A stretch of 36,297 nt of DNA from Microcoleus sp. FACHB-DQ6 (GTDB lineage Bacteria > Cyanobacteriota > Cyanobacteriia > Cyanobacteriales > Microcoleaceae), in the NCBI GenBank assembly GCA_014695175.1, contig JACJNV010000126.1:1-36297 (forward strand), written 5' to 3'. The translations under genes and the position numbers were made by a program. Each line of letters begins with the position of its first letter. Position 1 is the first letter of the stretch. Under the pieces are notes generated by a model that was given only the letters and a program-made list of their open reading frames with translations, searched no databases and was not told the DNA's origin. This document shows positions 16,653 through 23,928 of this stretch, piece by piece.

Positions 16653-17564
16653 TCAGAAGCCGATCGGCAAAATAAGACCCTCGCGTGCCATGACAGCCTT
16701 CGGAAAAGCAATTTGCACGTCTTCGGCGATGCGATCGAGAAAATCGTCTGTGTGAGCCGGATCGTGGTGAAAAATCACCACTCGTTTCACCCGCGCCTCT
16801 TTAGCCATTCTCACCGCTTCCTGCCAAGTCGAGTGTCCCCAACCCACCTTCGGAGACTTGGGGTTGTGATATTCCTCGTCGGTGTACATCGCGTCGTAAA
16901 TCAGCACGTCAGCGTCGAGGGCCAAATTATAAATATTCTCATCAAGGCGATCGGGAAAATGTTCCGTATCCGAACAGTAAACAGCCGATCGTCCCTGCCA
17001 AGTCACCCTATATCCCATAGCAGTATTAGGGTGATTCAGAGAACCAGTCCTAATTTCAATATCGTCCAGCATCATCGTCTGGTTGTGATGGAGTTCGTAG
17101 AAATTCAAATCTGCCTGCAAACCCATCAGCGGCACCGGCGAATTCGAGTGCAACACCCGTTCGACGAAGTGCCTTTTCATGCAATCTCCATCCGGCGGAG
17201 TCGCCCCGTAAATATCAAAGCTATTGCCGCGGATGAAAGCTGGGGCGAACAGCGGGAAACCTTGAATGTGATCCCAATGATAGTGAGTAAAAAACATATA
17301 AGCTTGCACGGGCATTTCTTGCACCAACTGGTCTCCCAGCATCCGCAAGCCTGTTCCGCCGTCAAAAATCAAGCGTTTGCCAGCGACTCGCATTTCCAAA
17401 CAAGAAGTATTGCCGCCGTAGCGAACAGTTTCCTGTCCGGGTGTCGGAACACTGCCCCGCACGCCCCAAAACTGTACTACAAAATCATCTATACCTTTTA
17501 TTGATTCGGAGGGTTGAGGGCAATCAACGGGAGTTGCCGCTACAGAGGACAAGCTGATTTCCAT
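16653..17564 (-). CDS. MBL-fold metallo-hydrolase
   Basis: 303 residues with the metallo-beta-lactamase signature FTHYHWDHIQG (HxHxDH), preceded by FWGVRGSVPTPG, GGNTSCLEM and LIFDGGTGLR. Later metal ligands are visible in LNHPNTAMGY, YCSDTEHF and VVIFHHDPAHTDDF. The GVRGSVPTPG opening is typical of a group of prokaryotic MBL phosphodiesterase-like proteins, with PhnP/RNase Z-like relatives, but the substrate is unknown. The gene begins 1 bp after the aroC stop, so the two form an operon; a strong terminator follows. Confidence 0.88.
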   Translation of the reverse strand: MEISLSSVAATPVDCPQPSESIKGIDDFVVQFWGVRGSVPTPGQETVRYGGNTSCLEMRVAGKRLIFDGGTGLRMLGDQLVQEMPVQAYMFFTHYHWDHIQGFPLFAPAFIRGNSFDIYGATPPDGDCMKRHFVERVLHSNSPVPLMGLQADLNFYELHHNQTMMLDDIEIRTGSLNHPNTAMGYRVTWQGRSAVYCSDTEHFPDRLDENIYNLALDADVLIYDAMYTDEEYHNPKSPKVGWGHSTWQEAVRMAKEARVKRVVIFHHDPAHTDDFLDRIAEDVQIAFPKAVMAREGLILPIGF

Positions 17565-17565
17565 T

Positions 17566-18666
17566 TTAAAATTCAGGCTTTAAGGTTCCACATTGTCCGT
17601 GATGGCGCAGCAGATGGTCGCACAACACTAAAGCTACCATCGCTTCCACCATTGGCACAGCTCTTGGCAAAACACAAGGGTCATGCCGTCCCTTGGCAGC
17701 CAGCAGCGTTTCTTCGCCTTCTCGGGTAACGGTGCGCTGCTGCTGGCGAATTGTTGCAGTTGGCTTGAATGCCGCCCGCAAAATGATATTTTCGCCGTTA
17801 GCAATCCCACCCTGAATTCCGCCAGAGCGATTCGTCACTGTACGAATTACACCCTTATCATCAGTATAGTATTCATCATTATGTTCGCTGCCCTTGAGCA
17901 GAGTCCCGGCAAACCCGGAACCAATTTCAAAGCCTTTGCTGGCGGGCAAGGACATGATGGCTTTGGCCAAGTCGGCTTCGAGTTTGTCGAATACCGGCAT
18001 TCCCAGGCCTTTGGGTACATTGCGGGCGACGCATTCGACTACACCGCCGATCGAATCTCCGCTGTCGCGAACTTTTTCGATCAGTTCAATCATTCTTTCG
18101 GCACACTCGGCATCTGGACAGCGGACGATGTTGCTTTCTACTTGTTCTAAGGTAACAGTGTCCGGGTCGGCGACACATTCTAAGTCTTTGATGCGTTTGA
18201 CGTAGCCGACTATTTCGACTCCTGCTGCTTGTTTGAGAATTTTTTTAGCGATCGCCCCTGCTGCTACTCTACCTATTGTCTCTCTCGCCGAACTGCGACC
18301 TCCGCCTTGCCAGTTACGAATTCCGTACTTAGCATCGTAGGTAGCATCAGCGTGAGAAGGGCGGTAAGTTGTGGCCATTTCGCCGTAATCTTGGGGGCGA
18401 GTGTCTTGATTGCGGACTAAAATTGCGATCGGCGTTCCCAAAGTTTTGCCTTCAAACACTCCGGACAGAATTTCGCAGGTATCTGCTTCTTTGCGAGGTG
18501 TGGTAATTTTGCTTTGGCCGGGGCGACGGCGATCGAGTTCGGCTTGAATTTCCGATGCGTCGATCGACACCAGGGGCGGGCAACCGTCAATTACTACTCC
18601 CACACCGCCGCCGTGAGATTCCCCAAATGTCGATATCCGAAATAAATGCCCAAAGGTATTGCCCAT
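17566..18666 (-). CDS. aroC: Chorismate synthase
   Basis: 366 residues, the family length. Converts 5-enolpyruvylshikimate-3-phosphate to chorismate using reduced FMN, the last common step of aromatic amino acid and folate/quinone precursor synthesis. Hallmarks: [40 protein letters not shown] and [14 protein letters not shown]. All three family signatures appear intact. First gene of a two-gene unit with the downstream metallo-hydrolase (1 bp apart). Confidence 0.98.
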   Translation of the reverse strand: MGNTFGHLFRISTFGESHGGGVGVVIDGCPPLVSIDASEIQAELDRRRPGQSKITTPRKEADTCEILSGVFEGKTLGTPIAILVRNQDTRPQDYGEMATTYRPSHADATYDAKYGIRNWQGGGRSSARETIGRVAAGAIAKKILKQAAGVEIVGYVKRIKDLECVADPDTVTLEQVESNIVRCPDAECAERMIELIEKVRDSGDSIGGVVECVARNVPKGLGMPVFDKLEADLAKAIMSLPASKGFEIGSGFAGTLLKGSEHNDEYYTDDKGVIRTVTNRSGGIQGGIANGENIILRAAFKPTATIRQQQRTVTREGEETLLAAKGRHDPCVLPRAVPMVEAMVALVLCDHLLRHHGQCGTLKPEF

Positions 18667-18910
18667 TATGCTTTGCCCTGAAACTTGATAATTTTTAGCT
18701 TAAATCGAATAGAGATTTACTGTATTTATGAAAAATATACCATTGACGAGTAGGCGACAGGCGATCGCCTCACAGCATCACTCCCTTCCCACCCCTAGAA
18801 GAATATCTACCAGGGAGAGAGGGAGAGACAGAGAATAGGAGATATCTGGAAACACACTTAAATTCATCAGTGTATCCGTGTCCGAATCCGTGTTGTGGCT
18901 TCCTTCTTCT

Positions 18911-19042
18911 TTAGTCTTCGTGTTCTTCAAAAGGATCTCTCAATTCCTTGGAAGGGGGACCGAAAGCGGTGTAGATCGAGAATCCGGTGATTGCCACCAG
19001 ACACACGCCCAGTGAAATGCCGAGAACTGCTGCGGGTTCCAT
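18911..19042 (-). CDS. psbN: Photosystem II protein PsbN
   Basis: Reverse-strand ATG at 19042 encodes 43 residues, [20 protein letters not shown] followed by [20 protein letters not shown] and HED, a near-perfect match to PsbN, which is 43 residues. One N-terminal membrane helix and a conserved polar tail ([15 protein letters not shown]). Family knowledge: PsbN is needed for photosystem II assembly and repair rather than being a stable subunit. It is divergent from psbH, the arrangement seen in other cyanobacteria and chloroplasts. Confidence 0.97.
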   Translation of the reverse strand: MEPAAVLGISLGVCLVAITGFSIYTAFGPPSKELRDPFEEHED

Positions 19043-19187
19043 ATTTTTGATCGATTATGAGTGCTCCACTCTATAATATTACAAAAAATAACAATCGGTC
19101 TGAAAGTCTAGTGATTTTAGGCGCTGTACGGTATGGCAGTCAACCCCCACTCCCCGTTTTCCCAGTCCCCCTGCGGCATTTCTGAGA

Positions 19188-19203
19188 AATTGCGATCGCA
19201 ATT
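19188..19203. promoter_or_regulatory. 16-bp HIP1-type palindrome upstream of psbH
   Basis: AATTGCGATCGCAATT is a perfect palindrome extending the GCGATCGC (HIP1) core, 51 bp before the psbH start in the psbN-psbH divergent spacer. HIP1 cores are abundant genome-wide in many cyanobacteria, so a regulatory role is not implied. Confidence 0.5.
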
Positions 19204-19254
19204 AGCGGTGAAAATATGTCAAACTTCTCTGTAGAGATTCATTGCAGGTGACTT

Positions 19255-19458
19255 ATGGCACAACGGACTTGGTTAGGAGATATACTCAAACCCCTTAACT
19301 CAGAGTACGGCAAGGTAGCTCCTGGTTGGGGCACCACGCTGTTGATGAGCGTTTTCATTGGACTGTTTTTCGTGTTCTTGTTGATTATTTTGCAAATCTA
19401 CAACTCTTCTCTGATTCTGGAGAGTGTGGATATGGATTGGTCGAGCCTAGGCCGCTAA
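19255..19458 (+). CDS. psbH: Photosystem II reaction centre protein H
   Basis: 67 residues, typical cyanobacterial Psb[21 protein letters not shown], then [14 protein letters not shown], one membrane helix (about 28-48) and the [13 protein letters not shown] tail. A small PSII core subunit that stabilises QA/QB electron flow and binds near CP47. A GTGACTT stretch precedes the ATG; no strong Shine-Dalgarno. Followed by a hairpin and then tatA. Confidence 0.98.
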   Translation: MAQRTWLGDILKPLNSEYGKVAPGWGTTLLMSVFIGLFFVFLLIILQIYNSSLILESVDMDWSSLGR

Positions 19459-19508
19459 AAATTGAACGCAAAACAGTAAGGCTAAAAGTAAAAGCTGAGG
19501 GTTGAGGA

Positions 19509-19551
19509 GAAAGGGTAAAAGCTAAGTTTTCCCATTTTTCCTTACCCTTTC
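19509..19551 (+). terminator. Possible hairpin terminator after psbH
   Basis: A perfect 10-bp stem, GAAAGGGTAA (19509-19518) and TTACCCTTTC (19542-19551), encloses a 23-nt loop in the psbH-tatA spacer. There is no long T run after it (CGGTTACTTTTG), so it may stabilise the 3' end rather than terminate strongly. Confidence 0.5.
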
Positions 19552-19609
19552 CGGTTACTTTTGCCATAAATAAACAAAAAGTAACTAAACAAATTGCAGG
19601 AGAGAAAAA

Positions 19610-19870
19610 ATGAATATTTTTGGCATTGGTTTGCCGGAAATGGCAGTTATTTTTACGATCGCCCTATTGGTATTCGGCCCTAAAAAATTACCTGAAATCG
19701 GTCGGAGTATGGGGAAGGCTATTCGGGGCTTTCAAGATGCTTCGCGGGATTTTGAGTCGGAGTTCACGCGGGAAGCCAAGCAGTTAGAAGAAGCAGTAGC
19801 AACTAGCAGCAAACCGGAAACTGAAAAAGTCGCAGCGGCTACTCATAAGGAAGATAGCACAGACAGTTAA
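19610..19870 (+). CDS. tatA: Twin-arginine translocase subunit TatA/TatE
   Basis: 86 residues: an N-terminal membrane helix (GIGLPEMAVIFTIALLVFGP), the hinge and amphipathic helix FGPKKLPEIGRSMGKAIRGF, then a charged tail. These are the TatA/E/B hallmarks; the short tail and the FGP hinge favour TatA. It forms the pore-like oligomer that carries folded twin-arginine substrates across thylakoid and plasma membranes. AGGAG ribosome binding site 8 nt before ATG. Stop TAA is directly followed by the pth ATG, so the genes are co-transcribed. Confidence 0.93.
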   Translation: MNIFGIGLPEMAVIFTIALLVFGPKKLPEIGRSMGKAIRGFQDASRDFESEFTREAKQLEEAVATSSKPETEKVAAATHKEDSTDS

Positions 19871-20533
19871 ATGAACAACCCTCAGAAGTCGGAAACACCA
19901 GCGGAGTTAGTGATTCCCCAGCTAATTGTTGGGTTGGGAAATCCCGAACCTAAATACGATCGCACCCGACACAACATAGGCTTTAATGCTGTCGATGCCT
20001 TGGCTAAATCGTGGCAGATTTCCCTGTCGGAAAATCGCAAATTTCAAGGCATATTTGGCGAGGGAAACCGGCCGCGGGGACAGAAAATCCGCCTGCTGAA
20101 ACCTCTAACTTACATGAATCTGTCGGGTCAAGCGATTCGGGCGGCGACGGATTGGTACAAAATACCTCCGGAGTCGGTATTAATAGTATACGACGATATG
20201 GATTTGCCGATCGGGAAATTGAGAATGCGGCTTGCCGGTTCGGCCGGCGGACACAACGGCATGAAATCGACAATTTCTCATTTGGGCACAGACAAATTTC
20301 CCCGCTTGCGGATTGGCATCGGCAAACCTCAAAACGATCCTGCTAAAAATGAGAAAGATACGATTTCCTTCGTGTTAGGAAAATTTTCCTCAGAGGAAAG
20401 TCAGTTAGTAGAGAAAGTGCTTAAACTGGTTGTAGAAGCTGTGGAACTGAGTCTGCACCAAGGAGTAGAAAAAGCCATGAGCCTTTACAATAGTCGCACA
20501 ATTGCAGAAACAAACGCGGAAACAAAAAGGTGA
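19871..20533 (+). CDS. pth: Peptidyl-tRNA hydrolase
   Basis: 220 residues with the Pth core: VGLGNPEPKYDRTRHNIGF (catalytic His in RHNIGF), YMNLSGQAI, VYDDMDLPIGKLRMR (catalytic Asp region), GSAGGHNGMKSTI and FPRLRIGIGKP. It recycles peptidyl-tRNA released from stalled ribosomes. The N-terminus has a ~16-residue extension before VGLGNP. The ATG follows the tatA stop with no gap, and the stop overlaps the GTG of the next gene (GTGA), which indicates translational coupling. Confidence 0.97.
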   Translation: MNNPQKSETPAELVIPQLIVGLGNPEPKYDRTRHNIGFNAVDALAKSWQISLSENRKFQGIFGEGNRPRGQKIRLLKPLTYMNLSGQAIRAATDWYKIPPESVLIVYDDMDLPIGKLRMRLAGSAGGHNGMKSTISHLGTDKFPRLRIGIGKPQNDPAKNEKDTISFVLGKFSSEESQLVEKVLKLVVEAVELSLHQGVEKAMSLYNSRTIAETNAETKR

Positions 20534-20796
20534 GTTCGAGACGTTTGCCTGAAACAACTGCATATGTCCGGGTTACTGGCCAATCTTGGCAAAAAGGCAC
20601 GATTGAGGGTGAAGTGACTGCCGGCAATTTTGAGTGGCAGTTTCAGTGGCGTTTCACGTCAGAAAAAACACTGATACTTGAGCCTTCTCAGGGTAGGGCA
20701 TTGATTCAGGAACCGCTGCACCGTTTCCTTGAAAAATGGGATTATCAGCTTGAACCAGGTGGGGATTATTCGTTTACGGTTCGGGCCCAGTTTTAA
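20530..20796 (+). CDS. Small conserved cyanobacterial protein, DUF3146-like
   Basis: 88 residues from a GTG that overlaps the pth stop (GTGA). Contains TAYVRVTGQSWQKGTIEGEV, NFEWQFQWRF, QGRALIQEPLHRFLEKWDY and QLEPGGDYSFTVRAQF. This matches what I remember of the cyanobacterial family DUF3146; function unknown. Third gene of the tatA-pth run. Soluble, mixed alpha/beta composition, no membrane segment. Confidence 0.75.
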   Translation: MSSRRLPETTAYVRVTGQSWQKGTIEGEVTAGNFEWQFQWRFTSEKTLILEPSQGRALIQEPLHRFLEKWDYQLEPGGDYSFTVRAQF

Positions 20797-20822
20797 TATT
20801 GATATTTATTTGGCAATAACTC

Positions 20823-20851
20823 TTGACACTTTATGCTAAATCTAGCATAAT
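20823..20851 (+). promoter_or_regulatory. Promoter and operator of the toxin-antitoxin operon
   Basis: TTGACA at 20823-20828 and CATAAT at 20846-20851 are 17 bp apart, a near-consensus sigma-70 promoter. The inverted repeat TATGCTA-aatc-TAGCATA (20832-20849) fills the spacer and touches the -10 box, as expected of an operator for an autorepressing antitoxin. Confidence 0.75.
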
Positions 20852-20915
20852 ATAATTAGAGAGAGGTCTGTCATAAGTAAAAAGCTTGCCATGATAAAAA
20901 AATACACTAATAACA

Positions 20916-21284
20916 ATGAGACAAATATCACCCAAAGATATTGTATGGATCGGAAGTTCTTTGAACGATGTTAAAGAATTTCCTGAAGATGTACGTGGCA
21001 TAATGGGCTATGCTCTGTATCTAGCACAAACAGGAGGAAAACACCAATCTGCTAAACCTCTCAAAGGGTTTGGAGGTACAAAAGTTTTAGAAATTACCGA
21101 TGACTGTGATGGGGATACCTATCGAGCAGTTTACACGGTAAAGTTTGCAGATACAGTGTATGTTTTGCACGCTTTCCAGAAAAAGTCTAAAAAAGGAATT
21201 GCTACACCGCAACAAGATATTAAGTTAATCCAAGAGAGGCTAAAACGAGCTCAAGAACATTACGAAGAGTTCAAGAGTAAGTAA
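20916..21284 (+). CDS. higB: HigB-like type II toxin (RelE/Gp49-like, DUF891)
   Basis: 122 residues with the Gp49/DUF891 layout of HigB-type mRNA interferases: KPLKGFGGTKVLEITDDCDG, then YRAVYTVKFADTVYVLHAFQ, KKSKKGIATPQQDIKLIQER and LKRAQEH. Toxins of this group cleave mRNA on the ribosome; here the activity is inferred. It precedes the antitoxin gene, the usual higBA order. The ATG at 20916 has no strong ribosome binding site, which would limit toxin yield. Confidence 0.85.
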   Translation: MRQISPKDIVWIGSSLNDVKEFPEDVRGIMGYALYLAQTGGKHQSAKPLKGFGGTKVLEITDDCDGDTYRAVYTVKFADTVYVLHAFQKKSKKGIATPQQDIKLIQERLKRAQEHYEEFKSK

Positions 21285-21286
21285 GA

Positions 21287-21403
21287 ATGGAATTAGTAGT
21301 GATAAGAGTAGATTATATTTCTAAAGAAGCTGGAAATAGACGGGTTCTTATCACTACTTTTTCAGGAATAACTAAGACCAGGAAAAAAAGGGGGAAATCA
21401 TGA
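21287..21403 (+). CDS. 38-codon ORF between toxin and antitoxin (tentative)
   Basis: An ATG at 21287, two bases after the toxin stop, opens 38 codons (MELVVIRVDYISKEAGNRRV, then LITTFSGITKTRKKRGKS) ending in a TGA that overlaps the antitoxin ATG (ATGA). The frame spans a 13-bp hairpin. It has no family resemblance, and its ribosome binding site is poor. It may be a leader whose translation opens the hairpin and couples antitoxin synthesis to toxin translation, or a chance frame. Confidence 0.3.
   Translation: MELVVIRVDYISKEAGNRRVLITTFSGITKTRKKRGKS
21295..21358 (+). promoter_or_regulatory. Long perfect hairpin between toxin and antitoxin
   Basis: AGTAGTGATAAGA (21295-21307) pairs perfectly with TCTTATCACTACT (21346-21358) over a 38-nt loop, followed by TTTTC. 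It lies between the toxin stop (21284) and the antitoxin start (21400). It could be an attenuator or a processing/stability site that separates toxin from antitoxin expression. Confidence 0.6.
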
Positions 21404-21729
21404 GTAAGGAGATCGATATTCAAGTTAGTAGTGGCAATATATTTGCTGATTTGGGTCTGCCTAATTCTGATGAAATGCTGATGAAGGCTGAATTGGTACG
21501 ACAGATAACTGAGATCGTTAGTCAAAGGAAACTGAATCAAGTTCAAGCAGCAGAAGTATTAGGAATTGACCAGCCAAAGGTGTCAGCGTTGATGAGAGGA
21601 AAGCTGACAGGTTTTTCAACAGAAAGGTTGTTTCGATTTTTAAATGCGTTAGGGTGCGATGTGCAAATTGTGGTGAAGCACAAGCTAGAATCGCCCGCGG
21701 CCGCAGGAATTAGTGTTGTTAGCATCTGA
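21400..21729 (+). CDS. higA: HigA-like antitoxin, XRE-family regulator
   Basis: 109 residues with an XRE helix-turn-helix at ~33-75: LVRQITEIVSQRKLNQVQAA, EVLGIDQPKVSALMRGKL and GFSTERLFRFLNALGCDVQI, the arrangement of HigA2-type antitoxins encoded after a Gp49-like toxin. It should neutralise the upstream toxin and repress the promoter at 20823-20851. A strong GGGGG ribosome binding site lies 6 nt before ATG, in contrast to the toxin, which favours antitoxin excess. Confidence 0.88.
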   Translation: MSKEIDIQVSSGNIFADLGLPNSDEMLMKAELVRQITEIVSQRKLNQVQAAEVLGIDQPKVSALMRGKLTGFSTERLFRFLNALGCDVQIVVKHKLESPAAAGISVVSI

Positions 21730-21752
21730 TATCTGAAGAGTCACTTTTTTGT

Positions 21753-22076
21753 CTAATTCACCTTCTTTGCATTCACTTTTATAAATCGGCGGTTTGTCAG
21801 CAAATCAGGTGGCGTCGCTTCTCGGTAAGCCCCGCAATAATACATTGTCAAAACAGCTTTGTAAGCCCAGCGATTGGAAGGTACATCGGTAAAAGGATTT
21901 GGCAGGGTTTCAGCCTGATTCTGCACGCAAGCATTGAGAATTTGTTCTGGCGTTGGCTGCACTTGAACTAAAGAATTATTTTGCTTGAGTGGTGCGGTAT
22001 TTTGTGCCTGTGCGGGAAATGAACAACTGGCACTAACTAGCAGTATAATTGTGGAAACGATTCTGATTTTAAGCAT
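21753..22076 (-). CDS. Small secreted protein with an SLH-like segment
   Basis: From the ATG at 22076: 107 residues beginning with a signal peptide (MLKIRIVSTIILLVSASCSF, cleavage around PAQAQ), a short linker, then NPFTDVPSNRWAYKAVLTMY and YCGAYR, which resemble one S-layer-homology-type repeat. The frame reaches 22115 without support. Its C-terminus faces the antitoxin gene and its 5' end is divergent from the kinase gene (57 bp spacer). Single short SLH-like repeats occur in many cyanobacterial exported proteins; the role is unknown. Confidence 0.7.
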   Translation of the reverse strand: MLKIRIVSTIILLVSASCSFPAQAQNTAPLKQNNSLVQVQPTPEQILNACVQNQAETLPNPFTDVPSNRWAYKAVLTMYYCGAYREATPPDLLTNRRFIKVNAKKVN

Positions 22077-22132
22077 CTCATTACTTTTTGTGCGACAATA
22101 TATCCTAACTTCCACTGCATTCCCTGAAAACT

Positions 22133-23905
22133 ATGCTGGGTCGTACCCTCCGCAATCATTATCAAATTATCAAAGACTTGGGAGAAGGCGGTTTTGGCGA
22201 CACATACCTCGCCAAAGATTTAGACTTACCCGGACATCCCCACTGCGTTGTCAAACATCTTAAACCGAAAGACCCCAATCCCGCCATTTTACTAATTGCC
22301 AAAGGCTTATTCGACAAAGAAGCCGAAACGCTGCATAAATTGGGTAAGCTACACGACCAAATCCCCAGCCTTTCCGCCCACTTTGAGGAAAATGGCGAAT
22401 TTTATTTGGTGCAAGATTTTATCGAAGGACATGACCTTACCAAAGAACTGATTCTCGGTAAAAAATCAAGCGAATCCCATACTATTAAATTATTGCACGA
22501 GATATTAGAAGTTTTAGCCATTGTTCATCAGCAAAATGTGATTCATCGCGACTTGAAACCTGCTAATTTAATGCGCCGCCAAGATGGTAAAATTATCTTG
22601 ATTGATTTCGGGGCGGTCAAGGAAATTGGCACGATGGTTGTTAATGCTCAAGGACAAACTAGCTTCACCGTTGGCATTGGTACTTCGGGTTATATGCCCA
22701 GCGAACAAGCGAACGGCAAACCTAAACTGTGTAGCGATATTTATGCAGTGGGGATGATTGGGATTCAAGCATTGACTGGTCAACCTCCTGATACCTTACC
22801 AGAAGATCCGCAGACGGGAGAAGTTATTTGGCGAAATCGGGCGCAAGTTAGCAATAACTTAGGGAATATTTTAGATAAAATGGTGCGCGACCATTTCAGT
22901 CAGCGCTATCAAAATGCAGGGGAAGCATTACAAGCAATTTTATCTTTGTCGCGGCCTTCCCCGCCACCACCACCGCCACCACCGCCACCGACACGAACGG
23001 TGTATCAAAGTTTGGGGAACAAATCGCCTCAACCTGTAAAAGTATTGTCAAATTCCCTAAAAACAGTTCAATTTGAAACGGTGACAGTGAATTCAAAGGG
23101 GGAAATCATCAAGCGCAGCCAAAGTCAAGCACAGGTTTTTACAGAAACTATCGCCAATGGCGTTACTTTAGAGATGATGGCAATTCCTGGTGGCAGTTTC
23201 GTCATGGGTTCCCCCAATACAGAAGCAGACCGATATAACCAGGAAGGGCCGCAGCATACTGTTAACGTCGCTGCTTTTTTTATGGGAAAATATGAGGTGA
23301 CTCAGACTCAATGGCGTGCGGTGGCAGGTTTACCGAAAGTCAAGATTGACCTCAAGGCTAATCCTTCTAATTTTAAAGGTGATGATTTGCCTGTTGAGCA
23401 AGTATCTTGGGAGGATGCTACAGAGTTTTGTGCGAGGTTATCTCGACTTACTGGACGCAAGTATAGACTGCCTAGTGAGGCGGAATGGGAATATGCTTGT
23501 CGTGCAGGAACCACTACTCCATTTCATTTTGGGGACACAGTTACCCCGGATTTAGTTAATTATAGAGGGAATGAATCCTACGCTTCTGCACCGAAGGGAA
23601 TCTGGCGTGAAAAAACAACTGCTGTGGGTATTTTTCCGCCTAATAGCTTTGGACTTTATGATATGCACGGGAATGTCTTTGAATGGTGTCAAGATATTTT
23701 GCACAAGAATTATAACGGTGCGCCGACTGATGGTAGTGCTTGGGAAACAGGTGGAGATAGTGAAAACCGGAGGCTGCGTGGCGGTTCCTGGCTCAACCAG
23801 CCGCTCTTTTGCCGTAGTGCCTATCGTGGCAGGTATTCGGCGGGCCCTCGCGACAGCTACCTCGGTTTTCGCGTTGCGGTTGCTTCGGTTTCTTCGTCGT
23901 CCTAG
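22133..23905 (+). CDS. Ser/Thr protein kinase fused to an FGE/sulfatase-modifying-factor-like domain
   Basis: 590 residues. N-terminal Hanks-type kinase: LGEGGFGDTYLAKD (P-loop, 16-29), VVKHLK (Lys41), VIHRDLKPANLM (catalytic Asp140), LIDFGAVKEI (DFG) and SGYMPSEQ (APE variant). A proline-rich linker (ten consecutive Pro) at about residue 280 leads to a C-terminal SUMF1/FGE-like domain from ~350: MMAIPGGSFVMGSP, YEVTQTQWRAV, PVEQVSWEDATEFC, YRLPSEAEWEYACRAGT, NSFGLYDMHGNVFEWCQD, RGGSW and GFRVAVAS. All kinase motifs needed for activity are present. The C-terminal 35 residues look hypervariable (see the 23777-23884 entry). No membrane helix seen, so probably cytosolic. A hairpin terminator overlaps the stop. 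Confidence 0.9.
   Translation: MLGRTLRNHYQIIKDLGEGGFGDTYLAKDLDLPGHPHCVVKHLKPKDPNPAILLIAKGLFDKEAETLHKLGKLHDQIPSLSAHFEENGEFYLVQDFIEGHDLTKELILGKKSSESHTIKLLHEILEVLAIVHQQNVIHRDLKPANLMRRQDGKIILIDFGAVKEIGTMVVNAQGQTSFTVGIGTSGYMPSEQANGKPKLCSDIYAVGMIGIQALTGQPPDTLPEDPQTGEVIWRNRAQVSNNLGNILDKMVRDHFSQRYQNAGEALQAILSLSRPSPPPPPPPPPPTRTVYQSLGNKSPQPVKVLSNSLKTVQFETVTVNSKGEIIKRSQSQAQVFTETIANGVTLEMMAIPGGSFVMGSPNTEADRYNQEGPQHTVNVAAFFMGKYEVTQTQWRAVAGLPKVKIDLKANPSNFKGDDLPVEQVSWEDATEFCARLSRLTGRKYRLPSEAEWEYACRAGTTTPFHFGDTVTPDLVNYRGNESYASAPKGIWREKTTAVGIFPPNSFGLYDMHGNVFEWCQDILHKNYNGAPTDGSAWETGGDSENRRLRGGSWLNQPLFCRSAYRGRYSAGPRDSYLGFRVAVASVSSSS
23777..23884 (+). other. Candidate DGR variable region (VR) at the 3' end of the kinase-FGE gene
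   Basis: Codons 549-584. The framework RGGSW, CRSA, R.R and GFRV matches FGE-type DGR targets, in which alternating residues are Asn in the template (WNN...CRSANRN...NNN). Here those positions read Leu, Leu, Phe, Tyr, Gly, Tyr, Ser, Pro, Asp, Ser and Tyr (codons ctc, ctc, ttt, tat, ggc, tat, tcg, cct, gac, agc, tac). All but tcg end in C or T, as AAC/AAT codons would after adenine mutagenesis. The GC-rich CTCGGTTTTCGCGTTGCGG stretch that follows (23861-) could be the IMH. No template repeat or reverse transcriptase is in the window. Confidence 0.6.
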
Positions 23906-23928
23906 TTTTCCCCGCGAGGACTCTTTTT
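23899..23928 (+). terminator. Terminator of the kinase-FGE gene
   Basis: GTCCT (23899-23903, overlapping the stop) pairs with AGGAC (23917-23921) over 13 nt, followed by TCTTTTTT. The stem is short but the T run is good. A pyrimidine-rich tract continues to about 23978. Confidence 0.45.

Noticed and set aside
16713-17504. 263-codon forward frame opposite the metallo-hydrolase
   Set aside because: Antisense to a complete MBL-fold gene; His/Val-rich shadow composition.
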